A stretch of 64,000 nucleotides of DNA. It comes from Streptococcus sp. Marseille-Q0941. GTDB lineage: Bacteria > Bacillota > Bacilli > Lactobacillales > Streptococcaceae. The notes beneath the pieces are model-generated. The model did no database searches and was not told the DNA's origin. It was given only the letters and a program-made list of their open reading frames with translations. Location of the stretch: assembly GCF_943736975.1 (NCBI RefSeq), contig NZ_CALSFO010000001.1:89984-153983 (forward strand), written 5' to 3'. The position numbers and the translations under genes were made by a program. Shown here one piece after another: positions 18,629 to 27,220 of the stretch (position 1 is the first letter of the stretch; every line of letters begins with the position of its first letter).

Positions 18629-19261
18629 ATGAAAAAAGTACTTTGTATCATTTATCCTAATTTTTCTCTTTATGAGATAACCACTTTAACGAGTACTTTA
18701 GCTCTGTCTTTTGATATCACGATTGATTATGTGGCTTCTGAGCATTCGATGGTGGTCTCTGAGGATGGTTTGTCCTGTCAACCGACGAAAACATTGGATC
18801 AAATCCGTATAGAAGATTATTCTTGTGTGATTTTGCCAGGAATGGTAAATATAGGTCCTGCTCTGCAAGATGAGAAATTGATCTCGTTTTTGAGAAGTCT
18901 TGATGAGCAAGATATCCTAATTGCAGCCGTTTCTTCAGCGCCACTTTTATTGGCGAAAGCAGGCTTGTTGAACGACACGAAATTTACAGGTGGAATTTGG
19001 CAAAACTTCTTTGACTATTTTGAATTTCTTCCACGTGAGAATTTCCAACCCAAACTGGTTGTGCAAGATAAACAAATCATTACGGCTATCGGTTTTGCAC
19101 ATCAAGAGTTTGCAAGAAAAGTGATTCTCGGTTTAGGACTTGCAGAGAATACGGACAACTATTTTAAAGAACAGAACGAGTATGCTGAAGAGGATTTGAT
19201 ATTTACTCTATCAGATGAAGAGTTTGATCAAGTGAAGCAGAGTATAGAAAACAGCCTCTAA
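18629..19261 (+). CDS. DJ-1/PfpI family protein lacking the usual cysteine
   Basis: 210 residues with the glutamine amidotransferase-like fold: KKVLCIIYPNFSLYEITTL at the start (Glu of the family is present), VILPGM in the middle and IAAVSSAPLLLAKAGLL at the nucleophile elbow. DJ-1 proteins usually have Cys at that elbow; here the position reads Ser, so peptidase, glyoxalase or redox activity of the usual kind is doubtful. An in-frame ATG at 18620 adds MLR. Neither start has a Shine-Dalgarno. I prefer 18629 because of the promoter position. It lies between dnaK and dnaJ, which hints at a stress role. Confidence 0.72.
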   Translation: MKKVLCIIYPNFSLYEITTLTSTLALSFDITIDYVASEHSMVVSEDGLSCQPTKTLDQIRIEDYSCVILPGMVNIGPALQDEKLISFLRSLDEQDILIAAVSSAPLLLAKAGLLNDTKFTGGIWQNFFDYFEFLPRENFQPKLVVQDKQIITAIGFAHQEFARKVILGLGLAENTDNYFKEQNEYAEEDLIFTLSDEEFDQVKQSIENSL

Positions 19262-19459
19262 AGATTTACATGAAAATTATAGAAAGGACAAAGAGCGTTC
19301 GAGAAATTGAACTCGAGCTCTGAGCTTTCTTACTAAATATAAAAGAAAGGAATTGAACCCGACCTAAATTCTCGGAAAAAAGATAAATCTGCCTAGGAGC
19401 ATCGCTCCAGCGTCAGATTTCCTATTTTTCAGTCGAATTTTACGGTTTTGGTATCTTGT
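19262..19459. other. Intergenic region before dnaJ
   Basis: About 200 bases. It holds a nested hairpin in which AGAGC, CGAG, CTCG and GCTCT pair inside GAAAG/CTTTC (about 19282-19330), then family C copy 3 on the minus strand. No Shine-Dalgarno is visible before dnaJ. Confidence 0.6.
19366..19440 (-). repeat. Folded element family C, copy 3
   Basis: Read on the minus strand: AAATTC (19440-19435) pairs with GAATTT (19371-19366). GAAAAATAGGA and TATCTTTTTTC enclose AATCTG/CAGATT and, after the conserved ACGC, the tip GGAGC-GAT-GCTCC. Loops match copies 1 and 2. Its orientation is opposite to theirs, across the DJ-1-like gene. Confidence 0.75.
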
Positions 19460-20596
19460 ATGAACAATACTGAATTTTATGATCGTCTGGGGGTGTCAAA
19501 AAACGCTTCGGCAGACGAGATCAAAAAGGCTTATCGTAAGCTTTCAAAAAAATATCACCCAGATATCAACAAGGAGCCTGGCGCTGAGGAAAAATACAAG
19601 GAAGTTCAAGAAGCTTATGAGACTTTGAGTGATGACCAAAAACGTGCAGCCTACGACCAATATGGGGCTACGGGTGCCAACGGTGGCTTTGGTGGTGCTG
19701 GCGGTTTCGGTGGCTTTGACGGAGCAAGTGGCTTCGGTGGTTTTGAGGATATCTTCTCAAGTTTCTTCGGCGGAGGCGGAGCTTCGCGCAATCCAAACGC
19801 TCCTCGTCAAGGGGATGACCTCCAGTATCGTGTGAACTTGACTTTTGAAGAAGCCATTTTCGGAACGGAAAAAGAAGTGAAATATAACCGTGAAGCAAGC
19901 TGTCGTACATGTAACGGATCTGGTGCTAAACCAGGAACAAGTCCAGTCACTTGTGGACGCTGTCATGGTGCAGGTGTCATTAACGTTGATACGCAGACTC
20001 CTCTTGGTATGATGCGTCGCCAAGTAACCTGTGATGTCTGTCATGGTCGAGGAAAAGAAATTAAAGACCCATGTACTACATGTCATGGAACAGGTCATGA
20101 AAAACAAGCTCATAGCGTCCATGTAAAAATCCCTGCTGGTGTGGAAACAGGCCAACAAATCCGCCTAGCTGGTCAAGGGGAAGCAGGCTTTAATGGTGGA
20201 CCTTACGGAGACTTGTACGTGGTGGTTTCAGTTGAAGCCAGTGATAAGTTTGAACGTGAAGGGACAACCATTTTCTACAAGCTGAACCTTAATATTGTCC
20301 AAGCAGCCCTTGGTGATACTGTGGAAATTCCAACCGTGCATGGTGACGTTGAATTGGTCATTCCAGAGGGAACTCAGACTGGCAAGAAATTCCGTCTACG
20401 TGGCAAGGGAGCACCAAGCCTTCGTGGTGGTGCCGTTGGTGACCAATACGTTACAGTTAATGTCGTGACTCCGACAGGCTTGAACGACCGCCAAAAAGCA
20501 GCACTTAAAGAATTCGCAGCTGCAGGCGACTTGAAAGTCAATCCAAAGAAAAAAGGCTTCTTTGACCATATTAAAGATGCCTTTGAAGGAGAATAA
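19460..20596 (+). CDS. dnaJ: Chaperone DnaJ (Hsp40)
   Basis: 378 residues. J domain at 1-70 with HPD at 33-35, which stimulates DnaK ATPase. Then a long Gly/Phe-rich stretch at about 72-118 and four zinc-binding CxxCxGxG repeats ([32 protein letters not shown]), followed by substrate-binding domains ending [16 protein letters not shown] 19460 gives [11 protein letters not shown], the pneumococcal N-terminus; the in-frame TTG at 19448 is less likely. There is no Shine-Dalgarno upstream of either, so translation initiation is unusual. Confidence 0.95.
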   Translation: MNNTEFYDRLGVSKNASADEIKKAYRKLSKKYHPDINKEPGAEEKYKEVQEAYETLSDDQKRAAYDQYGATGANGGFGGAGGFGGFDGASGFGGFEDIFSSFFGGGGASRNPNAPRQGDDLQYRVNLTFEEAIFGTEKEVKYNREASCRTCNGSGAKPGTSPVTCGRCHGAGVINVDTQTPLGMMRRQVTCDVCHGRGKEIKDPCTTCHGTGHEKQAHSVHVKIPAGVETGQQIRLAGQGEAGFNGGPYGDLYVVVSVEASDKFEREGTTIFYKLNLNIVQAALGDTVEIPTVHGDVELVIPEGTQTGKKFRLRGKGAPSLRGGAVGDQYVTVNVVTPTGLNDRQKAALKEFAAAGDLKVNPKKKGFFDHIKDAFEGE

Positions 20597-20599
20597 AGT

Positions 20600-20624
20600 A
20601 AAAAGAGCCGATTGGCTCTTTTTT
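20600..20624 (+). terminator. Terminator after dnaJ
   Basis: AAAAGAGCC pairs with GGCTCTTTT around GATT and continues into a T-run. Confidence 0.9.
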
Positions 20625-20674
20625 GTGTTATCTTTGAAAATTTAGTGTCGAAAAATCATTTTCCAGTTAGCCTA

Positions 20675-21328
20675 CTATTTATGCTTTTGAGTAAGCAGGC
20701 CAGCTGCATCCATCTCCCGGATGAGTTGCTTGATTTCCGCTTCTTTGCCAGGCTTAACGGTGACGGTATCAATGTGTTTGATTGCCGAATTATCCTGAAT
20801 ATCCACCAAGGTCAAAGCTTTTTCATAGAATGCAATTCCCTTTTTTAGACTTTCCTGATCATTCCAAAAGAGAATTGAGCAATTGGGATTAAATCTCTTT
20901 CCGATTTCTTGGAGATACTTCTCGCTTTCTTTCTCTAAAAACTGCAATAAACCATGATTGAACAAGTTATCCCCTACTTTATAGTATGAAATCTCTCCTG
21001 TCTGTAGGACATAGACTTCGAGTCGGTTTTTGGTGAGTTTTGGACTTTCTTTTAGGACGGTGTGACTATTGATAACCTCATCTGAGAAAGTAACATAAAA
21101 ATTTAAGCCTCCACCCTCGAATTGATAGTGTCCATTTGATTCTACTTTCTTAGGAGGCATGTCAAGGGAGATAAAGATTTGTTTTAAGGCTTCATTCCCC
21201 TCACGGATGTCACTCGGTGAGGCCTTGAAAAGATTGGCCACTAGTAGAAATGCTAGGGCCGCAAGAAGACAGAGACAGCCACAAGGGATCGCGATGACCT
21301 TCGCTAGAACTTTTAAAAACTGTTTCAT
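20675..21328 (-). CDS. Membrane-anchored protein of unknown function
   Basis: 217 residues. An N-terminal hydrophobic segment at about 12-34 (AIPCGCLCLLAALAFLLVAN) could be a membrane anchor or an uncleaved signal. The rest is a soluble domain, probably outside, with a Lys/Glu-rich C-terminus. I do not recognise the family. ATG 21328 lies 6-7 bases after GGGAGGGAG; an in-frame GTG two codons earlier would overlap that site. It is convergent with dnaJ and follows the small gene at 21398, possibly in one transcript with hit. Confidence 0.6.
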   Translation of the reverse strand: MKQFLKVLAKVIAIPCGCLCLLAALAFLLVANLFKASPSDIREGNEALKQIFISLDMPPKKVESNGHYQFEGGGLNFYVTFSDEVINSHTVLKESPKLTKNRLEVYVLQTGEISYYKVGDNLFNHGLLQFLEKESEKYLQEIGKRFNPNCSILFWNDQESLKKGIAFYEKALTLVDIQDNSAIKHIDTVTVKPGKEAEIKQLIREMDAAGLLTQKHK

Positions 21329-21397
21329 TTTCACTCCCTCCCTTTTCTGTTCGAATCTAGTAACCCAAAATGGATTTAAGGAAAGTTGGAGGATTTT

Positions 21398-21676
21398 TTA
21401 TTCTTGTTTTTCTTCTTGGAGGATCGTCATTCTGGTTTGGAAATCTTTTTCCAAGACTTTGAATTTATAGGTTAAATCTTTTTGGTATTCCTTGATAAGG
21501 GCTTTTTGTTGGTCGATGATTTGTAGGCTGTTTTGGATGATATCCAAATCATCCTTGATAGCTTCGACGCGGTCAGTTGTATCTAGCACTTCATCCTGAA
21601 TGGCTTGGCGATTTTTGACGACAAAATAACTTCCGGCTGCAGCTCCTACGAAGAGTAGTAGATTTGATAATTTCAT
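21398..21676 (-). CDS. Small YtxH-like membrane protein with coiled coil
   Basis: 92 residues. One hydrophobic helix at the N-terminus (LLLFVGAAAGSYFVVKN) is followed by a long charged coiled coil (about 25-92) rich in Asp, Glu, Lys and Gln. This plan resembles general-stress YtxH-type proteins but the similarity is of composition, not of clear motifs. AAGGAG precedes ATG 21676, and the gene starts 9 bases after the hit stop, so the two are co-transcribed. Function unknown. Confidence 0.65.
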   Translation of the reverse strand: MKLSNLLLFVGAAAGSYFVVKNRQAIQDEVLDTTDRVEAIKDDLDIIQNSLQIIDQQKALIKEYQKDLTYKFKVLEKDFQTRMTILQEEKQE

Positions 21677-21685
21677 GGCAACTCC

Positions 21686-22096
21686 TTAAGCGTTTTTAAT
21701 GGTTTCAGCGACTTGGGCAAGTTTGTCAAAGTCAGGTTCGTGGGCGATAAAGTCAATCTTGAGGTCATCTTCTGCACCGTAGCGAGGTACGAGGTGCACG
21801 TGAGTATGAAAGACCGTTTGACCAGCAACTTCCTCGCAGTTAGCAATGATATTCATACCCTTGGCTTTAGTAGCTGCCATGACTTTTTGTGCGACCAATG
21901 GAACCTTAGCAAACAGTTGACTAGCGCTCGTTGCATCCATGTCTAAAAGATTGCGATGGTGTTCTTTGGGTACGACCAGGGTATGACCAGGTGTTACTTG
22001 AGAAATATCAAGAAAGGCAAGAACTTGTTCATCCTCATAAACCTTGGCTGCAGGGATTTCTCCTGCTAAAATCTTACAAAAAATACAATCTGACAT
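21686..22096 (-). CDS. hit: HIT-family nucleotide-binding protein
   Basis: 136 residues. Histidine triad HTHVH is at 97-101; the middle His acts as nucleophile in hydrolysis of nucleoside phosphoramidates and related compounds. The N-terminal SDCIFCKILAGEIPA with two Cys (C4 and C7) is typical of bacterial HinT-like proteins. I chose ATG 22096, with GAGGTGG upstream, over the start three codons earlier that would overlap that site. It is transcribed divergently from ecsA and leads a three-gene minus-strand unit. Confidence 0.9.
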   Translation of the reverse strand: MSDCIFCKILAGEIPAAKVYEDEQVLAFLDISQVTPGHTLVVPKEHHRNLLDMDATSASQLFAKVPLVAQKVMAATKAKGMNIIANCEEVAGQTVFHTHVHLVPRYGAEDDLKIDFIAHEPDFDKLAQVAETIKNA

Positions 22097-22123
22097 AAAA
22101 ACCACCTCTAGTGTATTGAATTT

Positions 22124-22146
22124 TGATATAATATAGCTACATTATA
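22124..22146. promoter_or_regulatory. Overlapping divergent promoters of ecsA and hit
   Basis: Plus strand: TGATATAAT (22124-22132), an extended -10 for ecsA. Minus strand: TGGTATAAT with TATAAT at 22146-22141 for hit. The two -10 elements are only 8 bases apart, so RNA polymerases would compete for this site. Clear -35 elements are lacking for both. Confidence 0.65.
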
Positions 22147-22163
22147 CCAGATTCGGAGAAAAT

Positions 22164-22895
22164 ATGTTAGAAATTAAAAACCTGACAGGAGGCTATGTTC
22201 ACGTACCTGTCTTGAAGGATGTATCTTTTACAGTAGAGAGTGGACAGTTGGTTGGTTTGATTGGCTTGAATGGTGCAGGTAAATCAACAACGATCAATGA
22301 GATTATCGGACTTTTGACACCCTACAGTGGGGAGATTAAAATTGATGGTTTAACTCTACGTGAGGATGCTACGAGCTATCGCAAGAAGATTGGCTATATT
22401 CCTGAAACTCCTAGCTTGTACGAGGAATTGACTCTCAGAGAACATATCGAGACAGTCGCTATGGCTTATGGTGTTGAACAGAGTATCGCTTTTGAACGTG
22501 TAGAGCCCCTTTTAAAAATGTTTCGTTTGGATCAAAAGTTGGATTGGTTCCCGGTTCATTTTTCAAAAGGGATGAAACAAAAGGTTATGATTATCTGTGC
22601 CTTTGTCGTTGATCCAAGTCTCTTTATTGTAGATGAACCTTTTCTTGGTCTTGATCCCTTGGCGATTTCAGACTTGATTCAACTTTTAGAAGCCGAAAAG
22701 AAAAAAGGAAAGTCTATCCTCATGAGTACCCATGTCCTTGATTCAGCTGAAAAAATGTGCGACTCTTTTGTCATTCTCCATAAAGGTCAAGTAAGGGCCA
22801 AAGGCAATCTCCAGCAACTCCGAGAAGCTTTTGCCATGCCAGATGCAAGTCTCAATGATATTTATTTGGCTCTGACCAAAGAGGAGGAACTATGA
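22164..22895 (+). CDS. ecsA: ABC transporter ATP-binding protein, EcsA type
   Basis: 243 residues. Walker A GLNGAGKST (34-42), Q-loop region around YIPETPSLYEELT, signature variant FSKGMKQK, Walker B LFIVDEP and a switch His in MSTHVLDSAEK. It powers the membrane partner encoded next, with which it overlaps by 4 bases (ATGA). In Bacillus, EcsAB affects protein secretion, intramembrane proteolysis and competence; the substrate is unknown. The order ecsA-ecsB after hit also holds in Bacillus and pneumococcus. Confidence 0.88.
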   Translation: MLEIKNLTGGYVHVPVLKDVSFTVESGQLVGLIGLNGAGKSTTINEIIGLLTPYSGEIKIDGLTLREDATSYRKKIGYIPETPSLYEELTLREHIETVAMAYGVEQSIAFERVEPLLKMFRLDQKLDWFPVHFSKGMKQKVMIICAFVVDPSLFIVDEPFLGLDPLAISDLIQLLEAEKKKGKSILMSTHVLDSAEKMCDSFVILHKGQVRAKGNLQQLREAFAMPDASLNDIYLALTKEEEL

Positions 22896-23941
22896 AGGAC
22901 TTGTTTTTAAAACGAAAACAGGAATTTCGCAAGGAATGCTTGGGCTATCTTCGCTATGTGCTCAATGACCATTTTGTCTTGTTTTTGTTGGTTTTACTAG
23001 GATTTTTGGCTTATCAATACAACCAGCTACTGCAAGATTTTCCTGAAAATCATTTACCAATCTTATTTTTAATTGGAATTGTTTCTGTTTTGCTCTTGTT
23101 TTGGGGTGGTATTGCGACCTATCTAGAAGCTCCTGACAAACTCTTCCTCTTGGTGGCTGAAGAGAAGGTAAAAGACCACATCAAAAAGCAATCTCTCCTA
23201 TCGTTCATCTTTTGGGTCAGTGTTCAAACGATGCTCTTGCTATTGATTGCTCCCTTGTTCTTAGCTATGGGCTTAGGTCTACCGATTTTTGGAGCCTATC
23301 TCTTTGTCTTAGGGCTTGTAAAATATGTGATTTTTCGTCAAAAATCCAGTAAATTTCTTGTTGGAAATGGACTAGACTGGGATTTACTGATTCTTCAAGA
23401 AAACAAAAGAAAGCAATTTCTTCTTAGATTCTTTGCACTATTTACACAAGTTAAGGGAATTTCAAACAGTGTTAAGCGTCGAGCTTATCTGGATTTTATC
23501 CTCAAAGGAGTTCAGAAGGTACCGGGGAAAATCTGGCAGAATCTCTATCTTCGTTCCTATCTGAGAAATGGAGATTTATTCGCTCTGAGCTTGCGTCTTA
23601 TCATCCTATCCTTATCAACCCTCATCTTTATTGAGCAGTCCTGGATTGCAGTCGCAATTGTAATTTTATTCAATTATCTTTTATTATTCCAGCTCTTAGC
23701 GCTTTATCATGCCTTTGACTATCAATATTTGACGCAATTATTTCCAGTAGGAAAGGGGCAAAAAGAGCGAGGATTAAAGGAGATTTTGAGAGCGATAGGA
23801 TTGTTTGTCTTAATCTTAGAAAGTCTTGTAGGAATGGTTGTTTTCAAGGACAAAATCCTTATCTTCGTTCTTGTAGGAGCAGGTTTTGTATTGCAATTTC
23901 TTTATGTACCTTATCAACTGAGAAGATTGGTTGACGAATAG
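22892..23941 (+). CDS. ecsB: ABC transporter membrane protein, EcsB type
   Basis: 349 residues, with about six to eight hydrophobic helices in two blocks (30-175 and 225-345) separated by a basic cytoplasmic loop (VKRRAYLDFILKGVQKVPGKIWQN). The N-terminal FLKRKQEFRKECLGYLRYVLNDHFVLF is the EcsB family signature. It starts inside the last codons of ecsA, so the two are translationally coupled. Its 3' end contains the -35 of the ccrZ promoter. Confidence 0.85.
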   Translation: MKDLFLKRKQEFRKECLGYLRYVLNDHFVLFLLVLLGFLAYQYNQLLQDFPENHLPILFLIGIVSVLLLFWGGIATYLEAPDKLFLLVAEEKVKDHIKKQSLLSFIFWVSVQTMLLLLIAPLFLAMGLGLPIFGAYLFVLGLVKYVIFRQKSSKFLVGNGLDWDLLILQENKRKQFLLRFFALFTQVKGISNSVKRRAYLDFILKGVQKVPGKIWQNLYLRSYLRNGDLFALSLRLIILSLSTLIFIEQSWIAVAIVILFNYLLLFQLLALYHAFDYQYLTQLFPVGKGQKERGLKEILRAIGLFVLILESLVGMVVFKDKILIFVLVGAGFVLQFLYVPYQLRRLVDE

Positions 23942-23959
23942 CATAAAAATTAGTAGAAT
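23931..23959 (+). promoter_or_regulatory. ccrZ-trmB promoter
   Basis: TTGACG (23931-23936), 17-base spacer, TAGAAT (23954-23959). The -35 lies within the end of ecsB. CGGAGGA precedes the ccrZ ATG at 23989. Confidence 0.8.
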
Positions 23960-23988
23960 GATAAGGAAACTTTATTCGGAGGAAAGAA

Positions 23989-24783
23989 ATGGACTTGGGT
24001 GATATTGAGCTAACGCTAACCCCTATATCTGGGAAGAGCGGGAAAGCTTATATGGGAAGTTATCCTGATGGAAAACGTGTTTTTATAAAAATGAATACTT
24101 CTCCAATCCTGCCTGGTTTAGCGAGAGAGCAAATTGCGCCACAATTGCTCTGGAGCCGTCGATTACCCGATGGCCGTGATATGTGTGCTCAGGAGTGGTT
24201 GACAGGAAAAATTTTGACGCCAAGTGATATGAACCGTAAACAAATTATCGATATTTTGACACGTTTACACCGTTCACGTCCCTTAATGACTCAATTAACA
24301 CGCCTGGGTTATGCCTTGGAAACACCTTCGGATTTGCTACAGTCATGGGTAAATAAGGCTCCAGATGCTCTAAAAAATAACCAGTATCTTCGTATGGTTT
24401 TAGGGGATTTGCGCGAAAATCTTCCTAATTTTAGGGAGGATTATGCAACCATAGTCCATGGCGATGTGCGTCATAGTAATTGGATTGAGACTGAAAGTGG
24501 CTTAATTTATCTAGTAGACTGGGATTCAGTTCGCTTGACTGATCGTATGTTTGATGTAGCCCATATGCTTTGTCACTATATTCCAGAGTATCAATGGCAA
24601 GAGTGGTTGACTAATTATGGCTATAAATACAATCAAACAGTCTTGAATAAGTTATATTGGTATGCTCAACTGTCATTTTTGAGTCTGATTACCAAATATT
24701 ATGAAAATCAAGATTTGGATAATGTGAATCGGGAGATCTATGCTTTGCGTACCTTCCGAGATAAGTATGGAAAGAAGAAATGA
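23989..24783 (+). CDS. ccrZ: Cell cycle regulator CcrZ (YtmP-like phosphotransferase)
   Basis: 264 residues, an aminoglycoside phosphotransferase/choline-kinase fold. HGDVRHSN at 157-164 holds the catalytic-loop residues H157, D159 and N164, and VDWDS at 176-180 holds the metal-binding D177. In pneumococcus CcrZ binds FtsZ and links division to DnaA-dependent start of replication; related enzymes are reported to phosphorylate ribose. All expected active-site residues are present. It overlaps trmB by 4 bases, the arrangement seen in pneumococcus. Confidence 0.85.
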   Translation: MDLGDIELTLTPISGKSGKAYMGSYPDGKRVFIKMNTSPILPGLAREQIAPQLLWSRRLPDGRDMCAQEWLTGKILTPSDMNRKQIIDILTRLHRSRPLMTQLTRLGYALETPSDLLQSWVNKAPDALKNNQYLRMVLGDLRENLPNFREDYATIVHGDVRHSNWIETESGLIYLVDWDSVRLTDRMFDVAHMLCHYIPEYQWQEWLTNYGYKYNQTVLNKLYWYAQLSFLSLITKYYENQDLDNVNREIYALRTFRDKYGKKK

Positions 24784-25415
24784 GAGTTAGAAATCGTAAA
24801 GGTGCAACAGAACTGTTAGAGGCTAATCCGCAGTACGTTGTCTTAAATCCCGAAGAAGCTAAAGGAAAGTGGCGAGATTTGTTTGGCAATGACAACCCAA
24901 TCCATGTCGAGGTTGGTAGCGGGAAAGGTGCTTTTGTATCAGGAATGGCCAAACAAAATCCTGATATCAACTATATTGGAATTGATATTCAGAAGTCTGT
25001 ATTAAGCTATGCTTTGGATAAGGTATTGGAAGTTGGAGTTCCTAACATTAAACTTTTATGGGTCGATGGTTCAGAGTTGACTGATTATTTTGAAAATGGT
25101 GAAATTGACCGTTTGTACTTGAACTTCTCAGATCCATGGCCTAAAAAACGCCATGAGAAGCGTCGTTTGACCTACAAGAGCTTTTTGGATACCTTCAAGC
25201 GAATCTTGCCTGAGCATGGTGAAATTCATTTCAAGACAGATAATCGAGGTCTCTTCGAATATAGTCTAGTAAGTTTTTCACAATACGGGATGAAGCTCAA
25301 TGGAGTATGGTTAGATTTGCATGCCAGCGACTTTGAGGGAAATGTTATGACTGAATACGAGAAAAAATTCTCTAGCAAAGGTCAGGTTATCTATCGAGTC
25401 GAGGCAGAATTTTAA
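24780..25415 (+). CDS. trmB: tRNA (guanine46-N7)-methyltransferase
   Basis: 211 residues. It makes 7-methylguanosine at position 46 of tRNA using S-adenosylmethionine. The SAM motif VEVGSGKG is at 43-50, [10 protein letters not shown] follows, and the catalytic region [12 protein letters not shown] is at 118-129. It begins at ATGA overlapping the ccrZ stop, so it depends on ccrZ translation. The gene ends 60 bases before the next promoter. Length and sequence are normal for streptococci. Confidence 0.95.
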   Translation: MRVRNRKGATELLEANPQYVVLNPEEAKGKWRDLFGNDNPIHVEVGSGKGAFVSGMAKQNPDINYIGIDIQKSVLSYALDKVLEVGVPNIKLLWVDGSELTDYFENGEIDRLYLNFSDPWPKKRHEKRRLTYKSFLDTFKRILPEHGEIHFKTDNRGLFEYSLVSFSQYGMKLNGVWLDLHASDFEGNVMTEYEKKFSSKGQVIYRVEAEF

Positions 25416-25452
25416 GAAATAACTTAAAATCAAGTAGTATAAGTGCTTATGC

Positions 25453-25481
25453 TTTACATAGGTCCTTAAACGTGCTATACT
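25453..25481 (+). promoter_or_regulatory. rimP-nusA-infB operon promoter
   Basis: TTTACA (25453-25458), 17-base spacer, TATACT (25476-25481) preceded by TGC (extended -10). The leader of about 55 bases contains the hairpin AGAGGCG/CGCCTCT (about 25503-25527) just before the GAGGAGG ribosome site. Confidence 0.8.
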
Positions 25482-25541
25482 GATAGTAAGAATATGAGAA
25501 AGAGAGGCGGGGAAATATCTTCGCCTCTTGCTTATGAGGAG

Positions 25542-26021
25542 GTGGACGCAATCGCAACAATCGTAGAATTAGTCAGAGAAGTAGTAGAACCTGTCATCCA
25601 AGCACCTTTCGAGCTCGTGGATATCGAGTATGGAAAGATTGGCAGTGACATGATTCTCAGTATTTTTGTAGATAAACCCGAAGGAATTACCTTGAACGAC
25701 ACGGCAGACCTGACAGAAATTATCAGTCCTGTCCTAGACACCATCAAGCCCGATCCCTTCCCAGAACAATATTTCCTAGAAGTGACGAGTCCTGGTTTGG
25801 AGCGTCCTTTGAAAACCAAGGAAGCTGTAGCTGGAGCAGTTGGGAAATACATTCACGTTGGTCTTTATAAGGCCATCGACAAGCAGAAAGTCTTTGAGGG
25901 AACCTTGCTGGCCTTTGAAGAAGACGAGTTGACGATGGAATATATGGACAAGACTCGCAAGAAAACAGTCCAAATTCCATACAGATTGGTATCAAAAGCA
26001 CGTTTAGCAGTAAAATTATAG
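25542..26021 (+). CDS. rimP: Ribosome maturation factor RimP
   Basis: 159 residues; needed for maturation of the 30S subunit. It has the two-domain plan: [43 protein letters not shown], then the SPGLERPL motif and an Sm-like C-terminal barrel. The open frame reaches back to 25494, but those codons overlap the leader hairpin. GTG 25542 gives the family N-terminus [10 protein letters not shown], though GAGGAG then abuts the start codon. It leads rimP-nusA-ylxR-ylxQ-infB. Confidence 0.85.
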   Translation: MDAIATIVELVREVVEPVIQAPFELVDIEYGKIGSDMILSIFVDKPEGITLNDTADLTEIISPVLDTIKPDPFPEQYFLEVTSPGLERPLKTKEAVAGAVGKYIHVGLYKAIDKQKVFEGTLLAFEEDELTMEYMDKTRKKTVQIPYRLVSKARLAVKL

Positions 26022-26062
26022 AAAGAAAGGATAGCTTTTGAGAATTCAAAAGTAAAAAAAAC

Positions 26063-27199
26063 ATGAGTAAAGAAATGCTAGAGGCCTTCCGCATTTTGGA
26101 AGAAGACAAGGGAATCAAGAAAGAAGATATCATTGACGCAGTAGTAGAATCACTTCGTTCTGCTTATCGCAGACGCTATGGTCAATCAGACAGTGTAGCT
26201 ATCGATTTCAACGAAAAAACAGGTGACTTTACTGTCTATACTGTCCGTGAAGTTGTTGATGAAGTATTTGATAGCCGTTTGGAAATCAGCTTGAAAGATG
26301 CTCTTGCCATTAATTCAGCCTATGAGCTTGGTGACAAAATCAAGTTTGAAGAAGCACCAGGAGAGTTTGGTCGTGTTGCAGCCCAATCTGCTAAACAAAC
26401 GATCATGGAAAAGATGCGCAAGCAAACACGTGCTATTACCTACAATACTTACAAAGAGCATGAACAAGAAATCATGTCAGGTACAGTAGAACGTTTTGAT
26501 AACCGCTTCATTTATGTTAACCTTGGTAGCATCGAAGCCCAATTGTCAAAACAAGACCAAATCCCTGGAGAAGTTTTTGCTTCTCATGACCGTATTGAAG
26601 TCTATGTCTACAAAGTTGAAGACAACCCTCGTGGAGTTAATGTCTTCGTTAGCCGTAGCCATCCAGAAATGATCAAACGTTTGATGGAACAAGAAATTCC
26701 AGAAGTATATGATGGAACTGTTGAAATCATGAGCGTCGCTCGTGAAGCAGGTGACCGTACTAAAGTTGCTGTTCGTAGCCACAATCCAAACGTGGACGCT
26801 ATCGGGACAATCGTTGGTCGTGGTGGTGCCAATATCAAGAAGATCACCAGCAAGTTCCACCCAGCTCGCTATGATGCTAAGAGCGACCGTATGATTCCTG
26901 TTGAAGAAAACATCGATGTTATCGAGTGGGTAGCGGATCCAGCTGAGTTTATCTACAATGCCATCGCACCTGCAGAGGTTGACCAAGTTATCTTTGATGA
27001 AAACGACAGCAAACGTGCTTTAGTCGTTGTGCCAGATAACAAACTATCTCTTGCAATTGGTCGTCGTGGGCAAAATGTTCGCTTAGCAGCTCATTTGACG
27101 GGTTACCGTATCGATATCAAGTCTGCCAGTGAGTTTGAAGCTATGGAAGAAGCAGATCAAGTTGATTACGCAGTTGCGGATGAATTTATTGAAGAATAA
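26063..27199 (+). CDS. nusA: Transcription termination/antitermination factor NusA
   Basis: 378 residues. N-terminal RNA polymerase-binding domain (1-125), S1 domain (about 130-200, GTVERFDNRFIYVNLG), then two KH domains with IVGRGGANIKKI and the GRRG loop LAIGRRGQNVRLAAHLTGYRIDIK. The E. coli C-terminal acidic repeats are absent, as usual in Firmicutes. No good Shine-Dalgarno lies near ATG 26063; the nearest, GAAAGGA, is about 35 bases upstream, before a CTTTTGA/TTCAAAAG hairpin that could bring it closer. Confidence 0.94.
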   Translation: MSKEMLEAFRILEEDKGIKKEDIIDAVVESLRSAYRRRYGQSDSVAIDFNEKTGDFTVYTVREVVDEVFDSRLEISLKDALAINSAYELGDKIKFEEAPGEFGRVAAQSAKQTIMEKMRKQTRAITYNTYKEHEQEIMSGTVERFDNRFIYVNLGSIEAQLSKQDQIPGEVFASHDRIEVYVYKVEDNPRGVNVFVSRSHPEMIKRLMEQEIPEVYDGTVEIMSVAREAGDRTKVAVRSHNPNVDAIGTIVGRGGANIKKITSKFHPARYDAKSDRMIPVEENIDVIEWVADPAEFIYNAIAPAEVDQVIFDENDSKRALVVVPDNKLSLAIGRRGQNVRLAAHLTGYRIDIKSASEFEAMEEADQVDYAVADEFIEE

Positions 27200-27220
27200 A
27201 AGCTACTAGAGGAGGGAAAG

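Noticed and set aside
19670..19770. GGTGGC-rich tandem-like sequence
   Set aside because: It codes for the Gly/Phe-rich region of DnaJ in frame.
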